NCBI GenBank assembly: GCA_934047225.1 | Contig: OW204011.1 | Location: 14,892,339-14,956,338 of the forward strand | Length of the DNA: 64,000 nucleotides | Reading direction: 5' to 3' | Source: Ypsolopha sequella | Lineage: Eukaryota; Arthropoda; Insecta; Lepidoptera; Ypsolophidae | In this document: positions 52,100 to 63,880 of the stretch, piece by piece | Numbering within the stretch: the stretch's first letter is position 1 | Layout: each line of letters opens with the position of its first letter | Program-made: the position numbers and the translations under genes | Notes under the pieces: model-generated | Told to the model about the DNA's origin: nothing | What the model saw: the letters and a program-made list of their open reading frames with translations, nothing else | Database searches by the model: none

Positions 52100-55000
52100 G
52101 ATGATGATACGATACGATACGATACGATACGATACGGTACGGTACGATACGATACGATACGGTACGATACGATATGATACGATACGATACGATACGATAC
52201 GATACGATACGATACAGTACGGTACGGTAAGGTTCGGTACGGTACGGTTTGGTACGGTACGATACGATACGATACGATACGGTACGATAAGATACGGTAC
52301 GGTACGGTTCGGTATGGTACGATACGATACGATACGATACGGTACGATAAGATACGGTACGGTACGGTTCGGTATGGTACGGTACGGTACGGTACGATAA
52401 GATACGGTACGGTACGGTACGGTTCGGTATGGTACGGTAGGCACGGTACGATATGATACGATACGATATGACATGGTACGGTACGGTACGGTAGTACGGT
52501 ACGATACGATACGTAATATAACCGACACCGACCCGATGGTGATGATGATGATGATGATGATACGATACGATACGATAATATACGATACGGTACGGTACGA
52601 TACGATACGATACGGTACGACACGATATGATACGATACGATACGATACGATACGATACGATACGATACGATACAGTACGGTACGGTAAGGTTCGGTACGG
52701 TACGCTTTGGTACGGTACGATACGATACGATACGATACGGTACGATAAGATACGGTACGGTACGGTTCGGTATGGTACGATACGATACGATACGATACGG
52801 TACGATAAGATACGGTACGGTACGGTTCGGTATGGTACGGTACGGTACGGTACGATAAGATACGGTACGGTACGGTACGGTTCGGTATGGTACGGTAGGC
52901 ACGGTACGATATGATACGATACGATATGACATGGTACGGTACGGTACGGTACGGTACGGATACGGTATGGTACGGTACGGTTCGGTACGACATGGTACGG
53001 TACGAAGAAGTACGGTACGGTACGATACGGTACGATATGATACGATACGATACGGTACGGTACAAAGAAGTACGGTATGGTATGGATACGGTACGGTACG
53101 GTACGGTACGATACGGTACGATATGATACGATACGATATGACATGGTACGGTACGAAGAAGTACGGTACGGTACGGATACGGTACGGTACGGTTCGGTAC
53201 GGTACGGTACGGTACGATACGGTACGATATGATACGATACTATACGACATGGTACGGTACGGTACGGTACGATACGGTACGATATGATACGATACTATAC
53301 GACATGGTACGGTACAGTACGGTACGATACGATACGTAATATAACCGACACCGACCCGAAATATATAGATGAGATAACAGTATTTATATTTAAATTATCA
53401 TGTCTATCAGTACCTATTATTTATATTTATAAAACAAAAATCATTAAAAGCTTTTATAGTGTATTTCATTTTAAACCATTATATATTTGCTACCGTACCC
53501 TAAAATTTTATGATCGATTGCTATCAAGGCCATGATTTGGCTTTATACACCGCTATCATATCGCTCTAAAACTTAGTCACCTACTTTCTACGTCCTAACG
53601 ACGTACGAAATGCTCAGAGAAGTTACATACTCCTAAGAAATATTCCGCCATTGTTATTTTTATTTTGTTGAATTGGTTCATCGAAATTATCGTTTCGTTA
53701 CAGATATTGACAACAAAGAATGAAAGCATTTTTAAAAAGAATGAAGGAGTACTACATTGCTGCAGTTGCAGCCGATAATTTAGAAAATAAACGAAATATC
53801 TAACCTAACCTCTTTGCACATTTCTCTAATTTTCAATCTTATTTCACATTATTAGGAAGGCGTATTAAAAACGAAGTGGAAAACTATATATAGAATACCA
53901 GTAAAATTATCTTCGTAAGGAAATTTCACTCACAACACACATAATACTATACCATAGAAAAAATAACATCCAATTTATTTGCGTCGCATATCGTTCACTT
54001 TATTTGTATCTTACACCATTTTAGGTTAAGTTTTAAAATGAAAGAGTTCGCAAATTAAACATTTCAAGGAAAAAAAGAGATGGAACATGACTCAAATCGC
54101 AAATAGAAATATAAGGTAGTTAGTGGACTCCCAATGACGTATAAATCGCTCTTGTATTGCGTTTTGGACTCCTCAGTGGGTATAAATCGCTATTGTAACC
54201 CTCTTATATTGACGAAATCGCAAATAGAAATTAAAGGTAGTTAGTGGACCCCGAATGACGTATGAATCGCTCTTGTATCGCTTTTTAAGTCCCTCGGTGT
54301 GTATGAATCGCTATTGTAACCCTCTTGTATTGACGAATGCCGCTTAATTTGTGCCCAAATGGACATATAGCGAAGGTATAGCGGGAATATATCCGGATAT
54401 AAAGCCAGTTCGTATTTCATCAATACTTAACGGCTTACGCTCTATCGCTCATGTATTTCTCAGTTTTGTTAGTTGGGCACATACCGTGCACTGAAGTAGA
54501 CATTATAAGTTCTACATACATACAAACATATCCTCACGCCTGTCTTCCAGAGGGTTAGGCAGAGACTACAGACTTCCATCTGCTATGATCCTGAAACACC
54601 TCCTCCGCCTGTTCCACATCCATCAATCTAGTCATATAAGTTCTGTTGTGATTTTTATGCAATATGGTTGAACGAAAGCGCTCCTCACCTTTGTTGAAGT
54701 CTTCATGAATCTTCACATCAGTAACGTCCCTGTCTTGGTAAGGATACGTCTCCCTTTTGGTCTGAGTATCCCACTCACCAGCTCGACACCTGGAATAAAT
54801 ACGATAAATTATTCAATGGATTCGATTTATTTTTATTTTTGATTTTTTTTTTGGTTTTGATTGATGGTTCTTGGTAGAATATTAGCTTCAATAAATCTTT
54901 TTTATTTAAAAAATATAAAATTTTATAAATGTAATATGTAAATGTAAAAAGATGAAGATATTTTCGGAAGTAATTATAATAAGTAAAAAGTACCGAAAAA

Positions 55001-58000
55001 CCTATTCAACATTGAAATCAGTAAAATAACAAAAATTTTATATATTTTAAAAATAAATAAAAGGAAATAATGTGTTATAGTCAAAAATATTTAATCTTAA
55101 TTCTCACTATGTTTACAACAACATAGATCTCAGTCCAGATCGGTGTCCTAATTCCTGATCTATTTTACAGATCAATTTATTATCTCCTTTCTATAATAAA
55201 ATAAAATATGCAAATAAATAATCTCTCACTCTCTGATTACACTGTACAATGTTTGTGTAGTTGTATCCATTGTTTAAAGCAAAAGTTTCAGACTACGTTT
55301 TACAAGATAAGGTAAGCCCAATGAAACCCAATTACCACCCAGGATTTGATTTGGGGGGAGGCATTCTGACAAGGTTCATCACAAAGTAAAAAAAAAATAT
55401 TTTTAGCTGCCTTAAGTCTTGAGACTCCTTTGGCAAGCCTTTAGCCTGAAGGCTTCAGGTATCCTATTATATGCTGTGGAAAAGTGCACCCATGTCGAAT
55501 CGAAAATTTTATTAAAATAAGCGACGAATCTTAAAATACGCCATTCCGATTACCTGATATTCTTCTTCTTCCAGTCCCTCTCGACGTAGTGTGCGGCGGT
55601 GAGTACGACGCTCGGGTGTATGAGAGAACCTCCCCCCACGTACACGTTCAGCTTCTGACCGTCAGGCTTATCCTCGTTCACTGGCTCGATCCTGGGGAAT
55701 ACGGTCAAATATTTGTTAATACGCTTTTTACCGATCCCCACTTTGCAAGTATACCCATGACAAAATGCAGCTTTCTAGTACTAAGAGTCTGAGCTAAGCC
55801 GCAGACAGACAGACAAACAGACATATGGACATGGCAGAGTTGTAATGGTTCCTTGCTGACTACGAAACCCTAAAAACGATCCACTTTTCCTGTAAACATT
55901 GATAATTGACATTCATCATATACAACCATGCCAAGTTTTACAATCTCTGTTAATAAGCACAAAACACATTGCATTGCAAAATACATGTCCGCAGTTAAAT
56001 CTGAAAAAAATATTTATTTTCGATAACAATTGATTTATAATTAATCGATGCCTATGATAACACCACTTTACAAACTAAGGAATAATAATTGAACACTTTT
56101 TCCAAATAGAAAATACTACGGAAAATGAAAACCTGAATTATGCCTGATTATAAGTCAATGTTTAGAATCGAAAAAAAAAACTGCCATACAGACAGCGAGT
56201 GTAGCCGACACCAGCTTTTGGCATGACTTTTTTTAATGACGTTTCACTTACTTCAACATGGCCACCATCCAAGGGAACTCTGCGAACTCAGCCTCGCTGT
56301 CCTTAGCTCCAGTTATACGGAACCCAACGCCCTCAGGGTTCCGCCAGCCGCAACCTTTGCGCTGTAAAATTATTATGACTTATATCAGAAAACTAAAATA
56401 GACAAATCGAGTCTGAAAATTTTACATACGGGCCAAGTTTTCTGTTGTTAAACTTGGCTTAAGCAGTACCGTCATCTGACTGCTATCAAATAAAACATGA
56501 GCTATTTTTGTATTGGAACAATTTCTTATTCTCCAAGAAAGTGGGTCATCTATGTTGGCAGTCTTACCTCTTCCTTGTTAGGAGCCGGAGTGATAGGGTT
56601 GTCAGGAGGGCGCGTGTCGGGCAATAAGCAACATGAGTCGAGGTACGACTCGCAGGGACCGTCCTTTATCCTGGAAGAAAATGATGAGTTACGTAAAGCT
56701 TTGTACTATGTGTGACGCTGTTTGTACTTTTTCTTATTTTATCTCCTTATACCTATTATAGGTATATTATATCGTAGGGTGCATGAAAGAATCTTCCCCG
56801 AGTGATGTAAATTAAAATACGATTACTGATTACTGCAAATGCGCCTGGCACACCCTGCACAGCTATAAACCAAGACCAATATTATAGACCAAGACACTCT
56901 TCACTTCAATTAGTAATAGGGCTTGGCTGTGGCTTGTTAGCTCGATGACGAAAGCGTGCTGCCAAGCAACCCATCGTAGTATTACCGGTCGTACCGGAAG
57001 AATGGTTACAGACAATCGCATAGTATCAGTCTTTTGTCCGTTACCGACTTTCGCAGATTTTTTTGGAACGATTAGTAAAAAGATCACCTGATTTCACACT
57101 CCGACTTTCTGGAAGCTTTTCTGCGGCCAGCGTAAGCAAATGTTGCTAAAAAAATCTGCTCCCAAACGAGATTTAAGTATATTGGTTCGTTCTTCTAGGT
57201 TGGTGTCCCCCTCTGGTCCAAGGGAAAAAGGGTGAGGGGGACACTCACCTGATGTCACCTTGTTGTTAGTATTGTTCAGGGAGTACGGCACGCACTGACT
57301 GGTCGCGCCCTCTGGCGACAGATAGGGCTCCTCCTCTGTGTGAGGGGACACTCACCTGATATCAATGATGCCGGTGCCATCGCTGATGATAGTGTTATTG
57401 TCAGTATTGCACAGGTAGTACGGCACGCACTGACCCGTCGCGCCCTCTGGCGACAGACAGGGCTCTTCCTCTGAGAGAAACAATAATGCACTATTTTAGA
57501 TTTAAAAAGTAGTAAGGAATCATAGTAAAAATAGTTTTGTATAGATTACTCACACTTTTAAAACCAATACCTAATATTTTTCCAAAGAGGCCGTGCTTTA
57601 TAATGCGTCATTTGAAATTGGAGTGGGTCTGCTTTACGGATGATGGTTATATCATAAGCACAGATGGCAATAATGGGGCCCATGGGGGAGGTCTTGCCGA
57701 TAGAATAAACTATTGTTCAAACAACAATATTAATCTTGTAATATATATGTATACCTATAATAACGAAAATTTAATCAGTTTTGTGAGAGGGTTAGCACTG
57801 ACATTCTTAAGAGGGCGCCGAGCAAAATAATCTAAAACGACAGTCACTGTTAAATTGATTTATTGAATAATATTTCAATGATATATAAATAAAATAAATA
57901 TTTATTATCACAGAGAACGTATCTACACTTCCGCCGCAGCAACTATTAAAAATAACTTATGGTGTAAGAAACAACTCTATATAAAGAAGACCCAAAATCT

Positions 58001-58556
58001 AAAAAAGGTATTGGGGTTTTAGTCATTTCAATAACTTAACTGTCGAATTTTGTCTCAACCACAATTCAAGACAATCACAAACGTTATAAAATACAATTGG
58101 GCCGTTTCACATTTTTAAAATTTTGTCTGGTAAATTAAATATGTTTTTTTCTGTTCAATTCTATAAATACGACCACGATAAAAAACGACCACGAGAGAAC
58201 AAGCGAGGTGTCTCATCGTTCTACGCTCGGCGCAGCCTTAATGTCTGTGAGGGTTAGATAGATTAGATAATGACGATAGCATGATGGTCGGGGTGTCGAA
58301 AATTGGCAAAAATTGGCCCCCAAGGTGTGTCAAAAGTTGTTTTTGAGTGTGGACTGTCATTCTAATAGTCAATACTCGTATAACGCCCTCATTTCAACGA
58401 CGACTGTTACATTTGCAAAAACTGTCACCAGGACCCAGTGTTAATTTCAAGAACTGAAGTACGGTAGGTTGTAAAACATAATTACACATATCTCGAAATC
58501 TTTCGAGTAGATTTTAATGGGGTTGTGCTTGCTTGAGGACTACATTATATCCTTTC

Positions 58557-58602
<46 letters not shown>

Positions 58603-59443
58603 AATTTGATGAGGATCTGCTTGCTTAAGGACTACGTACATTATGTCCTTTTATTTAACATACATCTTAATCTAAGCGCTTGGACCAACTCCCATACAAG
58701 TTTGTCCACTGTCATTTAAATCAAATTTAAGGCACTACGGAAAAAAATAGACACTTAGAACTCGCATATCTATTTCAGTAAATAATGTATTATTTTGATA
58801 AAATGGTATATTATTTTTGGAATCTTTTTCTTAGGATCTGTTTAACAGAAACGCGATTGGAGAAATTCGGCTCGTTACAACTATTTATTGAAATGAGGTC
58901 TTTTTCGACACCAATTACCCTGGTTTGACAATTAGGAATGACATATGGACTGCAATTATATTTTATTAGATGTGTTTTAACAGTATCTAGGACCTGATTA
59001 AACGAAATTTTGATTGCAACTTTAGTACATTTTATATTAATAAAAAACCGACTTTTTGCTACATTTCCACGAATCCGTCCCTCTTGCACTGAGGATTTTT
59101 TCGCATATGGAGTAACAGGGACGCTAAAACTTTTACATATCGCCTTAAATGGATTCATAATATGGCCTAGACAATTTAATTAAGGGAATTTGAAAGCGCA
59201 CAATAGATCTCGGTTCCATGTTATAAATCAACCGCAATACTCACTCTGTGTCTCCGCATTCGTATTGACGAGTGGACGTGCTGAGGTGGTGGACGGCTGC
59301 AGAAAGTTATTGGAGAGCTCATTCGTCACTCCCCCTCCACTCGGGGCTGGAGTGCCGAATATCTCCTGCAGCACCACCTGGTCGATGTCTCCCTGACCGT
59401 GGACGCCGACGGCCAGCAGCAGAAGTGTAATGAGTTTGTACAT
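49018..59443 (-). CDS. clip-domain serine protease homologue (PPAF-2/SPH type), inactive
   Basis: Nine coding exons on the minus strand: 59443-59245, 57470-57356, 56670-56568, 56361-56252, 55691-55554, 54789-54689, 50460-50276, 49814-49650 and 49179-49018. All borders are AG/GT, phases agree, and 1278 bases give 425 residues without a stop. Signal peptide MYKLITLLLLAVGVHG; clip domain with six cysteines (71, 81, 87, 111, 118, 119); then a chymotrypsin-fold domain with His210 (TAAHYV) and Asp261 (YDIAVL), but GDGGSP instead of GDSGGP, so the catalytic serine (363) is glycine. This is the signature of non-catalytic serine protease homologues such as moth SPH1/SPH2 and beetle PPAF-II, hemolymph cofactors for prophenoloxidase activation in melanisation. 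The role is inferred from that family. The acceptor directly before the ATG implies an upstream untranslated exon. Confidence 0.92.
49296..49565. repeat. 22-bp tandem repeat with 110-bp higher order
   Basis: Unit CCAATGATCGTATCTGCAGT plus AA, about 12 copies with variants (ATCATATCTCCATTAA, AGTTATCAGTGG). A block of five units is itself repeated. It lies in the intron between the last two exons of the serine protease homologue gene and creates the false open frames on the minus strand here. Confidence 0.9.
49925..50135 (-). mobile_element. LINE/SINE 3' end with (CTTTCA)n tail
   Basis: On the minus strand GCAAATAAATACTTTT is followed by (CACTTT)n, here seen as GAAAGTGAAAGTGAAAGTG at 49980. 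The body upstream is TTGGCCCTTTTTGCCACTTT. It is inserted in a TATACTTGGTGTTAAGATGA hairpin-MITE half like that at 30730. Confidence 0.6.
51120..51240 (+). repeat. dispersed repeat D, diverged copy
   Basis: CAGTCTACACTTGTGCACCC, CGTTTCAACGACTCGTATTA and CATCCCAACGTGAGGGGTG follow the order of the repeat at 1770-1930. Confidence 0.5.
51250..51945. other. intron sequence, nothing recognised
   Basis: Part of the 4.2-kb intron between exons 6 and 7 of the serine protease homologue gene. No element ends were seen. Confidence 0.4.
51950..53358. repeat. ATG trinucleotide and GATAC/GGTAC pentanucleotide array
   Basis: A (ATG)n block (51953-52106) leads into about 400 bp of (GATAC)n and (GGTAC)n with recurring variants such as GATAAGATACGGTACGG and GGTTCGGTATGG. 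The array ends with CGTAATATAACCGACACCGA at 52511. A second ATG block (52538-52560) and a longer pentanucleotide block then end in the same CGTAATATAACCGACACCGA at 53334. The unit has thus been duplicated. All three minus frames are open because neither pentamer makes a stop. Confidence 0.95.
53360..54090. other. intron sequence, nothing recognised
   Basis: AT-rich sequence inside the same intron of the serine protease homologue gene. Confidence 0.4.
54094..54337. repeat. 121-bp tandem duplication
   Basis: AAATCGCAAATAGAAAT ... GGTAGTTAGTGGAC begins at 54094 and again at 54215. Each copy contains two related half-units with AATCGCT(C)TTGTA. Intronic. Confidence 0.85.
57249..57335 (-). pseudogene. 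decayed tandem duplicate of the first clip-domain exon
   Basis: Bounded by CACAG| and |GTGAGTGTCCCC exactly like the real exon (57470-57356), it encodes EEPYLSPEGATSQCVPYSL and then a shortened tail. Two of the three clip cysteines in this exon are lost (Tyr and Asn replace them) and about 28 bases near the 3' end are deleted, so it ends in a different phase (1 instead of 2). Using it in place of or in addition to the real exon would shift the frame. Neighbouring intron sequence is duplicated as well. Confidence 0.85.
58340..58445 (+). repeat. dispersed repeat D, diverged copy
   Basis: GAGTGTGGACTGTCATTC and GTCAATACTCGTATAACGCC followed by TTTCAACGACGACTGTTACA. Confidence 0.5.
58560..58599. 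repeat. (AT)20 microsatellite
   Basis: An uninterrupted TATATA run of about 40 bp in intron 1 of the serine protease homologue gene. The sequence either side (GCTTGAGGACTAC...) repeats at 58617-58640. Confidence 0.95.
58727..59148 (-). mobile_element. TTAA-flanked MITE, copy 4
   Basis: TTAA at 58727-58730 and 59145-59148. The ends read GGCACTACGGAAAAAAATAG and, inverted, GGCGATATGTAAAAGTTT. Inserted in intron 1 of the serine protease homologue gene, in reverse orientation relative to copy 3. Confidence 0.88.
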
Positions 59444-59499
59444 CTGGAACGAGGAGATAGTTTTAGGTGACAAGTGAAACAACAAAGGGTATTAGGGGG

Positions 59500-59600
59500 A
59501 ACAGTCAACACTCGTTAAAACCCTCTTCTCACCAACGATTTTAACATCCCAATGTGATAGGGCGTGAACCTATATTGGGCACAAATATACTTTTTTAAGG
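59500..59600 (+). repeat. dispersed repeat D, diverged copy
   Basis: CAACACTCGTTAAAACCCTC, ACGATTTTAACATCCCAATG and GGGCGTGAACCTATATTGG follow the family order. Confidence 0.45.
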
Positions 59601-59654
59601 CATGCTACAGCACCGTAGACCATATCCACATGCTAAGGAAGATTATACAGAAAA

Positions 59655-59790
59655 CTTATATCATATATCATATCATATAATTTATTTATTGCCAAGTCAC
59701 AAGTGCAAAATATGTTACATGAAGGATACTTAATAGTATAGTCAGCCCTTATGCTCACATATTTTCCTTCACCGTTAGCAAGTGGTAATT
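59655..59790 (-). mobile_element. LINE/SINE 3' end with (ATATG)n-type tail
   Basis: CATATATCATATCATATAAT precedes TTTATTTATTGCCAAGTCAC; on the minus strand this is an AATAAAT signal followed by a pentanucleotide tail, as at 43041. Confidence 0.45.
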
Positions 59791-60120
59791 ATACATTCTA
59801 TTATTTATTTATTTTTATTTATTTATTTAGGAACACCAACAAGAAATACAATAAACTTAATTTAATGGAATAATCTTAAAAGTTAAATACCTATTTGTTT
59901 TCTTAGTAAATCAATTATGAAAAATTCTTATACTAATAGGAGCATATACTACTCGTATATTCTATCAAATGTGAAATTAAAACTAGGTTAACAATTCTGT
60001 GCGAAGTTTTTAAAAATGCGTGTAGTTTCTTTAGCTAAGTATTTACTGACAAAGGACTTGAAGGTGTTGAGCCCGGAGAAAAAATAAATATCTGCTTTGG
60101 CGTATTTGGAAATAGCATTG

Positions 60121-60200
60121 TACTGGCGGCAAACTATAACAAGATTCGAACCTAGGTCTCAACAAATTGGCATTTTTGAGACTAAGCTACCGCTACTGGA
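60121..60200 (-). mobile_element. tRNA-like SINE head
   Basis: On the minus strand, GTAGCGGTAGCTTAGTCTC resembles a pol III A box region and GGTTCGAATC a B box. The stems are imperfect; the sequence around it is not a recognised SINE body. A tRNA gene is unlikely. Confidence 0.45.
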
Positions 60201-60209
60201 CAAGTGAAT

Positions 60210-62045
60210 CAGTAATTTGAAGTTTTATCAAAACATTTGATGTAAAAATAGAACCAAATCTTATTTCTTCGTCACAAAAAGCCAGTAAATCTCGTGTACA
60301 ACACAAAGTCCAGCACTCGTACTTTGATTTATAAATAAGTAAAAGTTTCCACAGCTTTAGATTAAAGTTAAAACTGGCAGCGCCTTTTGAATCTGACTTG
60401 GCAGAGGCACTGCCGTACCCCGGGTGAGAACTACGGTTTATAGATGCTACCTTTTAAAGTGTAAATCAGCTATTGATATATACCATCTCCATCAGTCACC
60501 ATGGGGATAAAATGCCAAGAATAAAAATAATATTTTTGGAAAAAATCCGCTTTATATTACTGTAATCTAATGACATAGGGTATCAATATTTATACTAAGA
60601 TTTAAAAAATCATTTTATTTTAAACCCAAATTATGTTTTATCTACTCCTATACTACAATAAGGTAATTACAACAACAAAAGCGGTTTTATAAGTACCTAC
60701 ATTGTTTATCCGATGTAATAATATTACATATTACATTATTACATCGCGATAATGGCCCAATTTATTATAACACCACTAGAGAGCTAATAAACAACCGTAA
60801 AACGAAGTAAGTAACGTCCTTATTTCTTAACCACACCCCCTTCATCCTTGTGGCTTCTCACTGGCCCTTGGACGAAAGGATTGGCCCTAAGGCAGCATTA
60901 CCAGACGACGCACCTCTGGTTCATTATTATTTATTACACACGGCTTATGCACTGTCCTTTTCTCGGGGACTTGGCCCTGACCCTACCGTGTGTCTAGATA
61001 AATATACTACAAGGAGACCAAAAATCTCCTCCATATTCCAGTTTAATTATTTAATATATTTATTTACAATTGTATGTAACTTAATTAAACATACAAAATT
61101 AGAATATATGTAAGTATCCTTATATGCAAATAGTGTTTATTAGTTTGTATTTTGTACATATAAGAAAATTAAATGCTTATTTCAAATATCATAAACTACT
61201 TCAAAAATAAGTAAATGATATTTACGTGATTACATATTAATAAAAAAATATATATATATTTTATATGTATACATGTATATTTATGTTAATTTCTCCTAAT
61301 ATTGTATTATACCTAGGATGTAATTTTTATGTATCAAAATCTTGTTTCTTATTGTTTTCACATTGTATAATGCGCAATAAAACCCAGTCAAGTAATGAGA
61401 AGGGTACGCGGGAAGAAAGATCATTGTCAGTTTTTTTCAAAATTGAGTACAATGCCATCTCCTAAAATGTCTCGATAACAATGATTGAGCGAAAACAAAA
61501 ACTTGAAAAAAATAACACAGTCCGCAGAATATCGCTTTTAAAAATAAACCGGACTCAAGAAGCTTAAAAACCTAACTTAAAAAAAAGGTCATAACTAGTA
61601 CAAAGAGTAAAAAAAAATTGTCTTTTAACTGTGAATATGAGGGGCTATGGGCTGATAGTAAAGTTTGCTTTTGAGAAAAAAAAATTGTTATTACAATTAA
61701 TTAACTGTGATTACAATAAGCCCACTAAGCAGAGTTCTAAAATAATAACCTAAGCAAGTTTTTTCTACTTATTTCAAATTTACCTTCTGTTGACTATGAT
61801 CCCTCTTCCCGCTTACCCTTCTTTGTCGACGTCTCTTTTTATCAGTTAACAAGTGTGCACACTAATATCCTCACGAATCAAGCTCGTCTTAGTTTGAGGA
61901 CCGCCAGATAATGGTTTGAATTAAATAAGTTTTCAGTGTAAAGATTATTTTTTGTGATTTATTTAATGTTTGTTTCATCTGAATGAAGTTATTTTTATCT
62001 TATCTTATACTTGTTATAAGGTAGGTAAAACCCTCGGGTACTTAC
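60210..62045. other. no gene recognised
   Basis: The GC-richer block at 60840-61000 gives an open frame without an ATG and without a known domain. The remainder is AT-rich. It lies within the presumed first (5' UTR) intron of the serine protease homologue gene or upstream of it. Confidence 0.4.
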
Positions 62046-62130
62046 TCTGTTGATTTCCCTCAGAAATTAATCACACAAATAAACCACAACACTACACACA
62101 CGTCAGTAAATACATAACAAAACGTAACGT
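62046..62130 (-). promoter_or_regulatory. candidate 5' untranslated exon of the serine protease homologue gene
   Basis: On the minus strand TTCTGAGGGAAATCAACAGA is followed by GTAAGTACC, a consensus donor at 62045. The gene's start codon at 59443 is immediately preceded by a splice acceptor, so a non-coding first exon must lie upstream on this strand, and this is the best donor I saw. Its 5' end is unknown. Inference only. Confidence 0.25.
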
Positions 62131-62565
62131 TTTCCTAGCATGCGACCTCTGTCTTGTCACTGAAGTTTTTGTTAAGTTTTCCTTATGACCACGAGCGTCT
62201 AAGTTTGATGATGGATGTAGACTGGCTGGTCAAATGATAATGTTGTGGACTAAGAGATCTTCGTCGAGTATGTAAGTCCCGGGTACACAAACACAAGCCG
62301 GCAAACAGCTTGAGAAAAAAGTGGCGTGGAGTGGGAAAGTTGGCGCACGAATTTCTCACTTCGGTCCGCCAGATATGCGCACTAGTCAAATTAATTTTTC
62401 AAGATGTTTACCGTAATCTCTAACAAATTATTTGTGTTATTTACATGTAGATTATGGTGACAAATTCACGGCTTCTCAATTTATTTATTTATTTATTTAC
62501 TTTAATTATTTATTTAGCAACCAACTTATAGCGTATCTTCCTAGCGTCATCCGCCTATAAATTGT

Positions 62566-62829
62566 TATACAACGTGAAATTTAAGTCATTTTGCTAACGA
62601 AAACTGGTGAAAGTACTCGTCCATATAGACAACTTTTACTATGAAGCCAATCCTGAAATCGTGAAAAAAAAATCAGCTGTTTCATACATTTGGGTCGAGT
62701 AGGTTTTCTATGGAACAGCTGATATTTTTTTTCCGATTTCAGGGTTGGCTCCATAGTAAAAGTTGTTTATATGGACAAGTACTATCACCAGTTTTCGTTA
62801 ATAAAATTACTTAAATTTCACATTGTATA
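62566..62829. mobile_element. TA-flanked hairpin MITE, TACAACGTG family, copy 2
   Basis: TA|TACAACGTGAAATTTAAGT left and ACTTAAATTTCACATTGTA|TA right. The arms run through CGAAAACTGGTGA and TACTCGTCCATAT to a short centre. Confidence 0.88.
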
Positions 62830-63116
62830 AAGTCACATTCATTTATTAAGCCAAATTCATACTGAAGAATAAAAAGTCGGTATCAAGGTTCGATGACACT
62901 TTTTAGGAAATTCGAAAAATGATTTTTTCGCTTTACCTACAAACGCAAAACCAACCCAGAATCAATGCTATGGAAAGTCAAAATTTTATTTTACAAATTT
63001 CGCAAAGGAACGTTATTGATTTAATATTAATTTGACTGCATAAATAGATTTAGATTTAGATTTAGATTTAGGTGGAAATAAATTAAACGGTAATATGTTA
63101 TCACTTCGTAATGGAA

Positions 63117-63880
63117 CATTTTAACAATGATAGAAAATTGAGAAATACGTATACTATGTTCCACTAATATACAGGGTGTAATGATGACCTGCTCAGAAAA
63201 TGAAACCACATGTAGGGAATACCTCTACGAAGCCATCAAAAAAACAATTTCGAGAAAATATTTCTGTTTACAGAAATTTGTTTTCTCGAACAAAATAAAT
63301 CGTGTTCCAAGTGTGCACCTTCCCTTCCAGTATACGGAGCGGCAACATCGCATTTTTTAAGCCTGTTAAAAAAACGTGGTTAGTACGTTGCACTTGTGAG
63401 CGAAACTAAATTAATTATTAATTTGTAGATGTATTAATAGGAATGTCGAAATGAAATTTAGTACAAAGAACCCTCATAACATCCCCTATACGTGGTTTCA
63501 TTTTCTGAGCAGTTCATCATTACACGGTGTATTTAAGCACGATTACGCTACCGGTTTCATCGATTTAATCGACATATTCAGGCGAAAACAATTAGAAACT
63601 AGTCTGTTTATGTTATTATTTGTCTGTTAATTATTATAAATAATGTTTACATTTACTTAGTACATTTAGTCACTACTAATGTTTACATTTAGTACATTTA
63701 GTCACTAAATGTTAACATTATTTATAATAATTAACAGACAAATATGTAATTGTGACTGGTTTCTAATTGTTTTTTCCTGAAGATGTCGATTAAATCGATG
63801 AAACCGGTAGCGTAATCGTGCCTAAATATATTAGTGGAACATAGTACACGTATTTTTTAATTTTCTATCATTCGAAAATA
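63117..63880. mobile_element. foldback element carrying a hairpin MITE
   Basis: The outer arms AATGATAGAAAATT ... ATGTTCCACTAATAT (63127-63170) and ATATTAGTGGAACAT ... AATTTTCTATCATT (63828-63875), and the inner arms GCACGATTACGCTACCGGTT (63537) and AACCGGTAGCGTAATCGTGC (63802), belong to one long inverted repeat with ATTTATAATAATTAACAGAC near the centre. The left arm is split at 63170 by the element at 63171-63531. Confidence 0.8.
63171..63531. mobile_element. hairpin MITE nested in the foldback element
   Basis: ACAGGGTGTAATGATGACCT left and AGTTCATCATTACACGGTGT right, continuing inward with GAAAATGAAACCAC against GTGGTTTCATTTTC. Joining the outer sequences on both sides matches the uninterrupted opposite arm at 63815-63835. 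Confidence 0.82.

Noticed and set aside
51905..53250. Three overlapping minus-strand open frames of 386-441 codons rich in SYRTVPYR
   Set aside because: They are translations of GATAC/GGTAC and ATG repeats in three frames at once; no gene can be inferred.
60850..61113. 87-codon plus-strand frame with balanced composition
   Set aside because: No ATG at its start, no splice support and no family recognised.
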